In this document: positions 42,822 through 52,210 of the stretch, piece by piece
Position numbering within the stretch: the first letter of the stretch is position 1
Layout of the letters: each line of letters begins with the position of its first letter
Assembly (NCBI GenBank): GCA_965662365.1
Contig: CBFIHR010000008.1
Span: forward strand, 29,536-93,535
Reading direction: 5' to 3'
DNA: 64,000 bases
Origin: CAWVWD01 sp965662365
GTDB lineage: Bacteria; Bacteroidota; Bacteroidia; Chitinophagales; Saprospiraceae
Made by a program: the position numbers and the translations under genes
The notes under the pieces: model-generated
What the model was told of the DNA's origin: nothing
The model's input: only the letters and a program-made list of their open reading frames with translations
Databases searched by the model: none

Positions 42822-45812
42822 TTACCTTGCCAAAGTAACATCACCTTTTAGAATGACGACTTCGCCATCTAAAAATACGACTTCAATAAAAAATACAAAA
42901 ACTTGTGGTGTAAGTGCTTTTCCACGGAAAGTACCGTTCCAGCCAGCTTGTTCATCATTGACAGGAATATTTTGAGCAGAGAAAACGTTATTTCCCCAGC
43001 GGTCAAAAATCGTCATATTTTTTACTTCTCTAATAGCTGGATTTCCAAAAACATAAAAATAATCATTGATTCCATCATCATTTGGCGTAAAGACATTCGG
43101 TACAAACAATGGCTTATTAGGATTGACGGTAATCGTTACAGAATCCACAGCTGGACAACCGGTTGCATTTACGGAGGAGAGTAAATAAGTTGTTGTCTCA
43201 TAAGGAAAAGCTGTTGGGTTTTTACAATTATTACAAGTTAAATTTTCGGCGGGTGTCCAAGTATAAGGAACATCATATAGTACATTGGCTTGAGCCAATA
43301 AGTCGGTTGTGAATCCTAAATCAATTGTTCTATCTTCTCCAGCATCAATGATAAACTCCCACGGTTCATTTACGGTAACCAACTCACTAAACTCACAATC
43401 TAAATTATCTCGAATCGTAACAATGTATGTTCCTGCGGTTAATCCTGTAAATACATTAGAGGTTTGAAAAACGGTATCTGTCTCGATGTTGTAAGTGAAC
43501 GGAGGCGTTCCACCACTTACATTTACACTGACTTCACCATCAGCAAAACCAAAACAAGAGGCATCGACTACGTTAAAACCTGAAATATTTAAAACAGGTG
43601 GTTGCGTTAATGTAATCGTATCATCAATAAAACAATTGTTGCCATCGACGACCGAAACGCTATAAAAACCAGCAATTAATTCATTAATTAAACTATCCAT
43701 TTCGCCAATGACATTCCAGTTATAGACATAGTTTCCGACACCGCCAGTGACGTATGCGGTGATTTCACCGTCATTGCCACCATAACACGAAATATTATAG
43801 CCTTCGAGCCAAATATCTAATGAGTCGGGTTGTGGTAAGAATATTTCAAATTCACCGTTACAAAGATTATCATCTGTTACCGTAAGAAAGTAAGTACCAG
43901 TTGGTAAGTCCTCTAATGTATTTTGAGTTTGTGGTCCACTTCCCCAGTCGAAAGTATAAGGAGCAGCACCATTGCCGACTGTTGCAGTGATAGAACCATT
44001 GGCATCACCATAACACAGTGGCGGTATGATAAAATCTGCTAAACTATCTAATAATAATTCTAATTCCCAAACTCGGAAGGTCATCGTCGTATCACAACCG
44101 ACATCATCGGTGACTGTTACATCATAAAAACCGTTTGGAATATTTGTAATCTGATTCGTTGTACTGGGGACAGGCGACCAGTTGAAACTATACGGCGGAG
44201 TCGCTCCATTAACAATTAGCTCCAGTCCACCATCTTGACCGCCAGCACAAGTCGGCTGATCCAGCAAGGTATCAACGTCATAAAAAGGTGGAGCGGTGAT
44301 ATTTTCTGTGATAATGGTATCACAGCCGATAGCATCTGTAAAAGTTACGGTGTAAGTGCTACCGCCAAGATTAGATATATCTTGCGTTGTCGCACCATTT
44401 GACCATTGATATGTGTGTGGTATAAAAGGGTTGTTTGTCGTCAAATCAATTGCACCATCTTGATTTCGGGCACAGATGACGTTTTGAGTAGCAGAGGACA
44501 TTTGCACCGCATTGACCGTTTCACAACAAGCTTCAACAATAATTTCTTTAACATCAGTCACTAGACAGCCAACATCAGCAGTTGCACGTAATCTTACGAA
44601 CTTTTTGCCGGGACGATTATAGATAATCGTATGGCTTCCTTGTGTGATAGAACTTCCAGGTGTCGAGTTTTGACCAAAGTTCCAATTCCAATCGGTAATT
44701 GAGCCAGCGGCAAAAGTGGAGGCATCGGTATAAGTGACGGGTTGACCGGCACAAATTGTATCGGTTGTCATCGTAAAATTCGCTTCTGGTCCTAAGAATG
44801 TTCCTGTTCCGCCCCAAGAAATGGAAAAACCATTGCCAGAGTTACTAAAATTATTGACAACCAAAGTATAAGCCGACCCAGCGGTCATGTTGATAGCTGC
44901 AACAAAATTATTATCACCAGCTTGACAGCCAGGTTGTTCTGAAACGTCGGTATCTGTCAGGCTCAAGCCTGTTGCACCAGTACAATTTACCCAGTTTGGC
45001 AATGGCTGACCGACATTTTCTCCTGATGCCATACAACGTAATTCTATCTTATTCGCACAATCATTTAGTCCTCCTGGTAGTTCAAAAAGCATAAAATCCA
45101 AATCATCATCAGGGTTATTTGGCGTTAGAGTGAAAGTCAGCGTACCAGGAGCATCACAAATCCATTTGTACCAAGCCGAGGCGTATTCTTGTCCCATGCA
45201 AGACCCAGATGGTAATTCGTTCGTATTTGTTCCTACACCTACGACTTGTGCGACCGTGAAAGGCGATTTGTCGCAAAGTACTGTTCCTATGTTACAATCA
45301 GAAGTTGGTGCAGGCGGTGCGTTATAGTTATCGACACAAAGTCGAAACGAACCTGTAGTCGCCACACGGCTATCAATACGGATATAGTAAGTTTGCCCAA
45401 TGGTTAAGTTATTAACAAATAACTGCACAGAGCCACTTGCAGTTATATCTGATACACAATCTAATGCAGTTGTTGCGGTACAGTTATCGTATAATGCAGC
45501 TTCTGGAAAAGGCATCGTTCCCCAATTTTGATTATTAACATCGCCTAATACTACAATCGAAACATCGGTCGCAACAGCTGTAAATGAGAACCAAACATCA
45601 TTGATAGTTGCTGCCCAACATGCTGGTGCAGGTGTTGCCGAAGTCGTGGCATTTACGGAAGTGTATTCTCCTGCATTGGAGCAATAGGCAACAGGATTAG
45701 TGATTGGAATGGCATTAATACATTCATCATTGGTTGGTTGTGCAAACGCTAAAATGGCATTTAAACAAAAAACAAGGGACAAACTCAATTGTATTAGTAT
45801 TAAACGATTCAT
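42822..45812 (-). CDS. Type IX-secreted SprB-repeat/PKD protein with gliding-motility C-terminal domain
   Basis: 996 residues with a signal peptide (ending NAILAFAQ). Residues about 25-330 hold two jelly-roll-like beta domains with adhesion-type signatures (DVWFSFTAVATDVSIVVLGD, YYIRIDSRVATTGSF). A PKD domain follows (about 340-430). Then come five SprB-like repeats of about 60 residues, each with C-x-G-x-x-D/N-G-x-I/L near the start and YxxTVTDxxxC near the end. The last 85 residues are the gliding motility-associated (type B) sorting domain: FVPNVFTPNDDGINDYFYVFG, MTIFDRWGNNVF and GWNGTFRGK. That signal sends proteins through the type IX secretion system to the cell surface. The role is adhesin-like or motility-linked, unproven. 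Confidence 0.92.
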   Translation of the reverse strand: MNRLILIQLSLSLVFCLNAILAFAQPTNDECINAIPITNPVAYCSNAGEYTSVNATTSATPAPACWAATINDVWFSFTAVATDVSIVVLGDVNNQNWGTMPFPEAALYDNCTATTALDCVSDITASGSVQLFVNNLTIGQTYYIRIDSRVATTGSFRLCVDNYNAPPAPTSDCNIGTVLCDKSPFTVAQVVGVGTNTNELPSGSCMGQEYASAWYKWICDAPGTLTFTLTPNNPDDDLDFMLFELPGGLNDCANKIELRCMASGENVGQPLPNWVNCTGATGLSLTDTDVSEQPGCQAGDNNFVAAINMTAGSAYTLVVNNFSNSGNGFSISWGGTGTFLGPEANFTMTTDTICAGQPVTYTDASTFAAGSITDWNWNFGQNSTPGSSITQGSHTIIYNRPGKKFVRLRATADVGCLVTDVKEIIVEACCETVNAVQMSSATQNVICARNQDGAIDLTTNNPFIPHTYQWSNGATTQDISNLGGSTYTVTFTDAIGCDTIITENITAPPFYDVDTLLDQPTCAGGQDGGLELIVNGATPPYSFNWSPVPSTTNQITNIPNGFYDVTVTDDVGCDTTMTFRVWELELLLDSLADFIIPPLCYGDANGSITATVGNGAAPYTFDWGSGPQTQNTLEDLPTGTYFLTVTDDNLCNGEFEIFLPQPDSLDIWLEGYNISCYGGNDGEITAYVTGGVGNYVYNWNVIGEMDSLINELIAGFYSVSVVDGNNCFIDDTITLTQPPVLNISGFNVVDASCFGFADGEVSVNVSGGTPPFTYNIETDTVFQTSNVFTGLTAGTYIVTIRDNLDCEFSELVTVNEPWEFIIDAGEDRTIDLGFTTDLLAQANVLYDVPYTWTPAENLTCNNCKNPTAFPYETTTYLLSSVNATGCPAVDSVTITVNPNKPLFVPNVFTPNDDGINDYFYVFGNPAIREVKNMTIFDRWGNNVFSAQNIPVNDEQAGWNGTFRGKALTPQVFVFFIEVVFLDGEVVILKGDVTLAR

Positions 45813-46342
45813 ATATAAAGGATTTTGATGATTTTGTGTAAATTATTTATAGATATTGAAATAATGTTGAATGTAAAGATATTTTAATACATGTCAAATT
45901 TATATAAATAGAACGTTTAACCGTAAAAATTGTCGATGCTTTTATTCAAAAAGCAGTTGGAGTGATTTAAAACGAAGTATGAGATAGGGAATGATGGCGG
46001 TGAAATAATTGATTTCTTGAAAAGCTATGGTTAATGTGATGAATAGGTGAAATCTATTATTGAGCAACCGTTTAGGGATAAGTATAATAAATTTTGCCTC
46101 GCATGAGCAAAAAGTAATTTCAAAATTTTAGTCATACCTGTTTATGACCGACTACTTATTCCAAATGAAGGAAGTTTATTCTGGCAATAAAAAATGCTGA
46201 TTACCACCTGGACAATCAGCATACCATTTCACTAACAAAAAAACTAATATTTTTGATTAAGAACCAAAGTTATGATTCTTAACTATTTTTAACTTAAAAT
46301 AATTCAATTTTTATTTCAAAATATACGATTTCATACATTAAA
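45813..46342. other. Intergenic region between ROK and SprB-repeat genes
   Basis: 530 bp, AT-rich. It contains the terminator-like hairpin 46194-46222 near the ROK gene end. No other structure or reading frame is convincing. Confidence 0.45.
46194..46222 (-). terminator. Terminator after the ROK gene
   Basis: ATGCTGATT (46194-46202) is the exact reverse complement of AATCAGCAT (46214-46222). Read on the minus strand, it is followed by TTTTTATTG. Confidence 0.65.
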
Positions 46343-47341
46343 TTAATGCACCAACATCATTGATTGTGAATTTTCTTTCTGCTCGATGAAGTCCCAGGCT
46401 AAAGCACCCGCTCCTAAAACTGCAGTGTTTGCACCATCTAAAGTCGAAGTCATCAATTGAATTTTTCCACGAAAGACAGGAAACATATATTTTTCCATGT
46501 ATTCTCTTGTTGGCTTCATCAATAAATCGCCGGCTCGTGTCAAACCTCCAGACAAAATAATTGCCTCGGGGTTTAAATAAGAAACTGTATCGGCTAATTT
46601 TGTTCCTAATATTTCGCCAGTATAAATAAATGCTTTACTTGCCAAGCCGTCCCCATCCAAAGCGGCTTCTGTTATCATTTTTGCCGTCATGTCGTGAAAG
46701 GTGATATCTCGCAAAGGAGAAGTTCCGTTCATATCGGCCATAAATTTGAAAACGGTTCTTTTGATACCAGTTGCTGAAGCATAAGTTTCTAAACAGCCAC
46801 GGTTACCACAGTTGCACTTACGACCATCTGCTTTGACAGCAATATGACCCATTTCGCCAGCTAATCCGTGTTTTCCATGCACCAATTTTCCATCTACTAC
46901 AATTCCACTTCCTAACCCTGTTCCTAAAGTAATAAGTACAAAGTTTTTCATATTTTGGGCAGCACCAAAACGCATCTCGCCGACAGCAGCAGCATTAGCA
47001 TCATTAGTGATTACCGTTGGAACATTCAGTAAATTTTGAATAGCATCAACAATCGGCACCATTTCGCCCCAGTTGAAATTAACTGGATATTCCATTCTAC
47101 CAGTGTAGAAATTAGCATTTGGGGCGCCAATCCCAACACTTAATAAGTTCGCTTGCTGATTTACTTTAGTTCTGAGTACATCAACTTCGAACTCGAAACG
47201 GTTGATGAATTCATTAAAGTTTTGTTCAGCATTTGTTGGAAATGAAGAGTGTGCCAGTACATTGCCCGAGTCATCAATGACTCCGATTTTCGTATTTGTC
47301 CCTCCAATATCAACTCCTAATGTAACTGCCTTGCTTTGCAT
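46343..47341 (-). CDS. ROK family sugar kinase (glucokinase-like)
   Basis: 332 residues from the ATG at 47341; a TTG seven codons upstream is the alternative. The phosphate-binding motif GVDIGGTNTKIGVI, the second glycine-rich VLITLGTGLGSGIVVDG and the zinc-binding segment HIAVKADGRKCNCGNRGCLE are all present. The catalytic Asp is in the NDANAAAVGE region. ROK enzymes phosphorylate glucose, N-acetylmannosamine or related sugars; ROK members with a helix-turn-helix act as repressors, but no such domain is present here. The gene is monocistronic. Substrate not determined. Confidence 0.92.
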   Translation of the reverse strand: MQSKAVTLGVDIGGTNTKIGVIDDSGNVLAHSSFPTNAEQNFNEFINRFEFEVDVLRTKVNQQANLLSVGIGAPNANFYTGRMEYPVNFNWGEMVPIVDAIQNLLNVPTVITNDANAAAVGEMRFGAAQNMKNFVLITLGTGLGSGIVVDGKLVHGKHGLAGEMGHIAVKADGRKCNCGNRGCLETYASATGIKRTVFKFMADMNGTSPLRDITFHDMTAKMITEAALDGDGLASKAFIYTGEILGTKLADTVSYLNPEAIILSGGLTRAGDLLMKPTREYMEKYMFPVFRGKIQLMTSTLDGANTAVLGAGALAWDFIEQKENSQSMMLVH

Positions 47342-47590
47342 TGAAAATGATATACATTTCAAAATAATATTTTAACAACACAAAAATAACAAAATTTTTC
47401 AATATAGTGTAAAAATGACACTAAGTTTTTTAATGAAAAAAACAGGATTTTTTATTTTTGGCGAAAAATTGAATCCAAATAAATAAATTTCATTCATTTG
47501 TTATTTAATGTTTTAAAATTACTGTTACTTTGGAATTCGTTGATAAGTCTATATTACAGCATGTTCTTCAAGTTTTAATTATTATAATAA

Positions 47591-48139
47591 ATGATACGAT
47601 ATTTTCTGGTTTTATTTTGTGGAATACTTTTGATGAGTTGCGCACCAAAAAGAGCGAAAAATCTACCTCCAGCAGTTTTTGTACCTACTTTAGACTTTAT
47701 GAGAATGAATATCGAGGAAGGGTTAAATTTGCCTGATACGGTTATTGCTCCTCCTATTTCAGTATTAAGTATGGAACGAAAACCTTGCTTAATTGGTAAA
47801 TGTCCGGCTTATAAAATTGAATTTTATGATAGTGGGCTGGTCTTATATGAAGGTAAGTCGTATGTGGATAGACAAGGAAAGTATCAAGCAGAAGTCACGT
47901 CCGAGACGTTAGAAACGCTACTGTTAATGGCAAAAAATATAGGTTATTTAGAATATGAAAATGTTTATCCGACCTCGGGGAAGATCATTTATGAAGTGCC
48001 GTTGACGATTACTTTTGTACGCTATTATGGAGAAATAAATTATGTCGAAAATCATCATAATGCACCAGTTCCACTTATTCGTTTTGAGGAGCATATCGAA
48101 CAATTAATTGAAAATTTAGAATGGAAACAAATTAAATAG
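47591..48139 (+). CDS. DUF6438 domain lipoprotein
   Basis: 182 residues. The lipobox ILLMSCA makes Cys17 the mature N-terminus. The DUF6438 core is ERKPCLIGKCPAYKIEFYDSG followed by LVLYEGKSYVDRQGKYQAEV, with two cysteines that could form a disulfide. These are small outer-membrane lipoproteins of unknown function. A second cytochrome c lipoprotein gene follows 200 bp downstream on the same strand but is not obviously linked. Confidence 0.8.
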   Translation: MIRYFLVLFCGILLMSCAPKRAKNLPPAVFVPTLDFMRMNIEEGLNLPDTVIAPPISVLSMERKPCLIGKCPAYKIEFYDSGLVLYEGKSYVDRQGKYQAEVTSETLETLLLMAKNIGYLEYENVYPTSGKIIYEVPLTITFVRYYGEINYVENHHNAPVPLIRFEEHIEQLIENLEWKQIK

Positions 48140-48341
48140 TTGATAGAACAGTTTGATTGAAAAACTGTTTTATCGACAGATTTTCATTAAAAAATCAAGG
48201 TTTTGAGCTACTTGTAAAATCTTGTGAAAGTACTTTCTGTACTTTACTGTAGAATTTGTCTTTTTTCACTTTCATAATTCGTCATTAATGGACGAAGCTG
48301 GAATCAAAGTTAAATTAATAACTAAATTTAAATAAATAGAA

Positions 48342-48686
48342 ATGAAAAAATTAGCATTTATCATTTTTGCCTTTGGGTTTATATTTTACGCTTGTGGCGG
48401 GGGAGAGGAGTCTGCATCATCTAACAATCAAACGGTTGCAGAAGCTTCAGTTCCAAATGGTGAAAAATTGTACCAAGGTACTTGTGCCCCTTGTCACGGT
48501 TCATTTGGTGAACCAGTTTTAGATGGTGCAGGTGACTTGCGTAATCCAGAATTAGCATTAGAACAACGCATCGAAACAATTACAAATGGTTCGAAAGCAA
48601 ATGCTACAATGATTGCCTTTAAAGATCAATTTAGCGAGAGAGAAATTAAAGCGATTGCGGAATATACGATGGGTTTTGTGGAGTAA
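48342..48686 (+). CDS. Cytochrome c lipoprotein (class I)
   Basis: 114 residues. Lipobox FYACGGG gives Cys18 as the lipidated N-terminus. A short Ser/Asn/Gln linker precedes the heme domain: the CAPCH attachment site and a likely Met axial ligand in NATMIAFKDQF. The C-terminal helix YTMGFVE is typical. It would be a membrane-anchored c-type cytochrome carrying electrons in the periplasm. No cytochrome oxidase gene is near. The hairpin at 48695-48727 follows the stop codon directly. Confidence 0.9.
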   Translation: MKKLAFIIFAFGFIFYACGGGEESASSNNQTVAEASVPNGEKLYQGTCAPCHGSFGEPVLDGAGDLRNPELALEQRIETITNGSKANATMIAFKDQFSEREIKAIAEYTMGFVE

Positions 48687-48694
48687 TATTTTGG

Positions 48695-48727
48695 AGATGA
48701 AAGGTGTTTTAAAAATACCTTTCATCT
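48695..48727 (+). terminator. Terminator of the cytochrome gene (AGATGAAAGG hairpin family)
   Basis: AGATGAAAGGT (48695-48705) is the exact reverse complement of ACCTTTCATCT (48717-48727). The interior also pairs weakly. A 33-base hairpin of nearly the same sequence occurs at 63117-63149. Confidence 0.75.
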
Positions 48728-48832
48728 AATGCTAAGTACTCAGGCAAAATTATTATACTAATAATCATTTATAAAAAATTGATTTGTAGATGATCATATT
48801 CGTACTTTTTAGTTGTAAATATACCTGGGTGC

Positions 48833-49438
48833 TTATTCCAAATGTGTCAAATCATTTCGCAATCGAATTTTAAAAATATCGTCTTTTAACTCCACGATAT
48901 ACAACGAAGTATTCCAGTGATGATAATTTTCCATTTCTCGCAAATCGTCATTATTTAATAAACACATCAAACACCGCAACGTCCGACCATGAGAACAAAT
49001 CAAGGCTCGATTAAAGTCTGTGTTTTTGATTTCGGTAATGAATTTATTTAATCTTGAAACCATGCTTGCAGCACTTTCGCCCTTTTCTAATTTGGCTTCT
49101 AAATTACCATTTTTCCATTTGTTGATTAGGTCTTTATATTGCTCAGCACTTTCTTTCGTTGCTTTTTTACCTTCATGAATTCCCCAGCCGATTTCACGAA
49201 GTTCTCCTCGAACTCGCCACGTAATACCTTGATTTATAAAATGTTGGACAGACTCCTGCGTTCGTTTTAGGGTAGAAGTATAAACGTAATCGAATGGAAT
49301 ATTTTTATATTTTTGAAAAAATTTCAAGGCTTGTAATCGACCATTTTCATTCAAAGAGGAATTCACGCCGCTACCTTGAACAATACCTTGACGATTAAAA
49401 TCTGTTTCTCCGTGACGAATAATGTAGAGTTCTTTCAT
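48833..49438 (-). CDS. Histidine phosphatase (phosphoglycerate mutase-like) family protein
   Basis: 201 residues, cytoplasmic. The catalytic RHGETDFNRQG is at the N-terminus, the second histidine lies in ICSHGRTLRCL, and YTSTLKRTQESVQHF is the conserved phosphate-binding region. This family dephosphorylates sugars or phosphoproteins. The gene ends two bases from the neighbouring lipoprotein gene on the same strand, so they form an operon. Confidence 0.9.
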   Translation of the reverse strand: MKELYIIRHGETDFNRQGIVQGSGVNSSLNENGRLQALKFFQKYKNIPFDYVYTSTLKRTQESVQHFINQGITWRVRGELREIGWGIHEGKKATKESAEQYKDLINKWKNGNLEAKLEKGESAASMVSRLNKFITEIKNTDFNRALICSHGRTLRCLMCLLNNDDLREMENYHHWNTSLYIVELKDDIFKIRLRNDLTHLE

Positions 49439-49440
49439 GT

Positions 49441-50130
49441 TTAATTGGTCGTTTGATTGTTTCTGATAGCAATGATGCGCAAATATAACTCTGTCGTGAT
49501 GAGTTCCCGAATTGTCGGATCATTATACTGGTCGTATTCTAAAGTTTGGGAAAGTTCCATCGCAAAATCTTGCGGTTCGATTTCGCCATATTCTTTATTA
49601 ATCAAATAATTCTGAATAAAACCATCTTTATTTTCTTTTAAACAATTGTAATAATCACCGTTAGTGTTGAGCGTAAAATAGTTTTCGATATATTTGACAA
49701 TAACGCCATTGCCATCTTTATCGTAGGCTAATTCTTCGGTGTAAACCGTATCGCCTGTTTCTACCAGTGGAATCCAGATATTTTTAAAATTAGGATGTGC
49801 GTGTAGAGCGTTGGCAAATTGATCGTTTAATAGTTTTGTAGTGTTCATTTGTGAATGATTTTGCCCTGTCCATTCTTCCACAAAACGCTGATAACCAACA
49901 GCTAAGTCTTCGTCCTCACTTAATAATTCTGTACTAATAAATTCTTCTAAATGCTGCTTGGCAGCTGCCAAAAGTTGATACGTTTTGAGGTCAAGGCATT
50001 TTTCAAATGATGTTTGAGGGGTAAAATCCTCCAGCTGAAGGACTGCAATCGCTACCTTTTCAGATGGTGTTTCTGAGCCACAACTCCAAATTAGAACGCT
50101 ACACATTATAATTAGAAATGTCTTGTGCAT
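49441..50130 (-). CDS. Lipoprotein of unknown function
   Basis: 229 residues. The lipobox LIWSCGS makes Cys17 the mature N-terminus. The mature part is helical with many acidic residues (KCLDLKTYQLLAAAKQHLEEF, LVETGDTVYTEELAYDKDGNG) and no recognised family. It is upstream of the histidine phosphatase gene with a gap of two bases on the same strand, so the two are cotranscribed. A role is not known. Confidence 0.75.
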   Translation of the reverse strand: MHKTFLIIMCSVLIWSCGSETPSEKVAIAVLQLEDFTPQTSFEKCLDLKTYQLLAAAKQHLEEFISTELLSEDEDLAVGYQRFVEEWTGQNHSQMNTTKLLNDQFANALHAHPNFKNIWIPLVETGDTVYTEELAYDKDGNGVIVKYIENYFTLNTNGDYYNCLKENKDGFIQNYLINKEYGEIEPQDFAMELSQTLEYDQYNDPTIRELITTELYLRIIAIRNNQTTN

Positions 50131-50428
50131 TAATATTGTGATTACTGATTTTAAATAATTCGCACAAAAATACAGTAAACCAAAGTTGTTTAATAATCAA
50201 AATGAATATTCTTACCATCAAAGAAAAATCAACTCATAGGTCAAAAATTGATAATCATTTCAGTCTTATGTTTGTTCAAGTCACATAATTATTATAGACT
50301 TGCAGCGGAATTTTTTAATACTTAGATTCCCTGCTTTATATCAACCTACTGGGTTTTTGAATCTGAATTTTAAAATTTAAAACTGAAAAATAATATCCTT
50401 AATTAGTAAACAATAACGATAAATTAGA

Positions 50429-52114
50429 ATGAATAATAAATTTGAAAACTTTCAACATCCTTACAAAGTTAGCTCAAAATACACGCATCGAACGGCTTAT
50501 TTTTCAATGGAATTTGGTATTGATCAATCGTTAAAAACCTTTTCGGGCGGTTTAGGATTTTTGGCAGGCTCGCACATGAGAAGTGCCTACGAATTGAAGC
50601 AAAACTTAGTCGGCATCGGGATTCTGTGGAAGTTTGGTTATTATGACCAAACTCGTAATCAAGACGGAACAATGGCAGCTTCTTTTGTTGAAAGAAATTA
50701 CAATTTCTTTGAAGATACAGGCATTCGTTTTGATATTTCTATTAATAATCACCCTGTAAAAGTCAAAGTGTTGTACTTGTCACCGGACACTTTTGAAACT
50801 GTTCCGATGTTTTTCTTATCAACTGATTTGCCCGAAAATGATTATTTGGCCCAAACGGTGTCGCATCATTTATATGATGCAAATACAGAAGCGAGAATTG
50901 CACAATATATTTTGTTAGGTGTCGGCGGTGCGAAATTGTTGGACATTATTAACTATAATCCTGATACTTATCATTTGAATGAAGCTCACGCTTTGCCAGC
51001 CGCTTTTTATTTATATGAAAAATATCAAGATTTGGAGAAAGTGAAGTCAAAAGTGATTTTTACAACGCACACGCCAGATCCGGGTGGAAATGAAATCCAT
51101 GATATTTATACGATGGAAAAAATGAGCTTTTTTAGCAATTTGCCATTGACGAAAGTCCGTGAATTAACTGGAATTTATGAAAATTCATTTAACTATACTT
51201 TAGCTGGTTTGAGAATGGCTCGTTTCGCAAATGCCGTTTCAAAAATGCACGGCGAAGTTGCCCGTGATATGTGGAAAAATTACGATAATATTTGTGAAAT
51301 TTCTCATGTAACTAATTCTCAAAACGAAAAATATTGGGCAGATGCGAAGTTGAAAAAAGCCTATCAAGATGGAAAAGATAAAGCCTTAAAAAAGCGAAAA
51401 TTAGAATTGAAAGAAGGATTTTTTAAAGTGGTCGCTGACCAAACTGGAAAAATATTTGATCCAAATACTTTGACGATTGTTTGGGCAAGACGTTTTGCCG
51501 CATACAAAAGAGCAAATTTATTTTTACAGGATTTGGAGCGTTTTGACAGTATTTTAACGAATACCGAAATGCCGATTCAGTTTATTTGGGCAGGAAAACC
51601 ATATCCGAAAGATTATAACGCAATTGATATTTTTAATGAATTGGTGAATTTTTCAAAAAAATATCCGAATGTCACCGTGATGACTGGTTATGAATTAGCA
51701 TTGTCAAAACTGATGAAAGACGGTTCTGATGTGTGGTTAAACACACCTCGAATCACTCGTGAAGCATCGGGAACAAGCGGAATGACCGCTGCCATGAATG
51801 GTTCTGTAAACTTTTCAACAGCTGACGGTTGGATTCCAGAGTTTGCGAAACATGGCGAAAATTGTTTCGTTTTACCTGCTTTAGATCATACGCTTTCGCA
51901 CCCGGAACAAGATGCACAAGATTTGAAAAACTTCTTGGATATTTTGGAAAATGAAATTATTCCGACTTATTATAAAAAGCCAAAACGTTGGTTAGAAATC
52001 GTTAAAAATGGTGTGCGTGATGTTGTGCCTTATTTCGATTCTAAACGAATGGCTGCGGAATATTATACGAAAATTTACACGCACGAAGTGGTGACGGAAG
52101 CCGTTACTGTTTAG
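50429..52114 (+). CDS. Alpha-glucan phosphorylase-like GT35 protein, PLP lysine replaced
   Basis: 561 residues, the short form typical of Bacteroidota. N-terminal GT35 signatures are TAYFSMEFGIDQSLKTFSGG and LGFLAGSHMRSAYELKQ; THTPDPGGNE and ARRFAAYKRANLF follow. The segment REASGTSGMTAAMNGSVNF aligns with the PLP-binding region of phosphorylases, where the Schiff-base lysine normally stands in SGMKxxxNG. Here that residue is T453. PLP acts in these enzymes through its phosphate, so loss of the lysine should affect cofactor attachment; whether other members of this short family share it cannot be checked here. The gene is monocistronic, with a terminator at 52140-52172. Confidence 0.85.
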   Translation: MNNKFENFQHPYKVSSKYTHRTAYFSMEFGIDQSLKTFSGGLGFLAGSHMRSAYELKQNLVGIGILWKFGYYDQTRNQDGTMAASFVERNYNFFEDTGIRFDISINNHPVKVKVLYLSPDTFETVPMFFLSTDLPENDYLAQTVSHHLYDANTEARIAQYILLGVGGAKLLDIINYNPDTYHLNEAHALPAAFYLYEKYQDLEKVKSKVIFTTHTPDPGGNEIHDIYTMEKMSFFSNLPLTKVRELTGIYENSFNYTLAGLRMARFANAVSKMHGEVARDMWKNYDNICEISHVTNSQNEKYWADAKLKKAYQDGKDKALKKRKLELKEGFFKVVADQTGKIFDPNTLTIVWARRFAAYKRANLFLQDLERFDSILTNTEMPIQFIWAGKPYPKDYNAIDIFNELVNFSKKYPNVTVMTGYELALSKLMKDGSDVWLNTPRITREASGTSGMTAAMNGSVNFSTADGWIPEFAKHGENCFVLPALDHTLSHPEQDAQDLKNFLDILENEIIPTYYKKPKRWLEIVKNGVRDVVPYFDSKRMAAEYYTKIYTHEVVTEAVTV

Positions 52115-52139
52115 TGTAAGTGTTTGGTTATCAGTGATT

Positions 52140-52172
52140 AAACCTGACAGGTTTCAAAAACCTGTCAGGTTT
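52140..52172. terminator. Bidirectional terminator between the phosphorylase and apbC genes
   Basis: AAACCTGACAGGTTT (52140-52154) pairs perfectly with 52158-52172 (15 bp, three-base loop), with T- and A-rich flanks. A small GC-rich hairpin, CCGAAGCT with AGCTTCGG (52187-52204), follows. Confidence 0.8.
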
Positions 52173-52210
52173 TATATAAGTTTTCTCCGAAGCTGGAGCT
52201 TCGGGGTACG

